The translations under genes and the position numbers were made by a program. Of a stretch of 6,266 nt of DNA, positions 6,258-6,266 are shown in pieces (position 1 is the first letter of the stretch; the number at the start of each line of letters is the position of its first letter). The notes beneath the pieces are model-generated. The model was not told the DNA's origin and searched no databases. It saw nothing but the letters and a program-made list of their open reading frames with translations. The stretch spans positions 1-6,266 of the forward strand of contig QMPG01000188.1 of NCBI GenBank assembly GCA_003648455.1, written 5' to 3'. Source of the DNA: Bacteroidota bacterium. GTDB taxonomy: Bacteria > Bacteroidota > Bacteroidia > Bacteroidales > B39-G9.

Positions 6258-6266
6258 TCCGAAAGA
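6240..6266 (+). repeat. REP-like palindromic element, upstream copy
   Basis: Arms CTTTCAGATT (6243-6252) and AATCCGAAAG (6256-6265) enclose a GCA loop. Nine of ten pairs form on the plus strand, and the tenth becomes a G-U pair in minus-strand RNA. The 27 bases match the downstream copy at 54-80 at 23 positions. The element reaches the end of the window and may extend beyond it. Confidence 0.65.

Overview
The window holds one very large gene on the minus strand (6123 down to 91) with short AT-rich flanks. Bacteroidota, probably a Bacteroidales-like lineage, is indicated by three things: a C-terminal type IX secretion (T9SS) sorting domain with an IYPNPA-type motif, a Bacteroidota-style mix of jelly-roll, CARDB-like and Ig/PKD-like domains, and no Shine-Dalgarno sequence before the start codon. 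The low G+C, judged by eye, fits this.

The gene encodes a 2010-residue secreted or surface-attached protein. In order it has: a Sec signal peptide (1-21); jelly-roll/MAM-like domain 1 (about 22-181); a domain resembling the BNR-neuraminidase-associated N-terminal domain (187-340); jelly roll 2 (343-513); a single CARDB-like domain with no Ig partner (517-624); jelly roll 3 (625-810); six tandem units of about 184 residues, each a CARDB-like domain followed by an Ig/PKD-like domain (813-1920); a short linker; and the T9SS type A sorting domain (1932-2010). I see no catalytic domain. A large adhesin or surface scaffold is the best guess, but binding partner and function cannot be read from the sequence.

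The flanks carry small palindromes instead of genes. The 143-base upstream region has three hairpins: two small opposed ones sharing a GGATT-TGC-AATCC core and a 14-bp bulged stem nearer the start codon. A diverged copy of the distal palindrome lies directly downstream of the stop codon, so the gene sits between two related REP-like elements (23 of 27 bases match). A weak Bacteroidota-type promoter candidate lies between the two opposed hairpins. Positions 1-53 hold nothing I can support beyond a weak AT-rich inverted repeat.

I found no convincing new enzymatic or defence system. The points most worth a second look are the mosaic similarity among the tandem units, their regular two-cysteine pattern, and the flanking palindromes, including two mutually exclusive hairpins in the probable leader.
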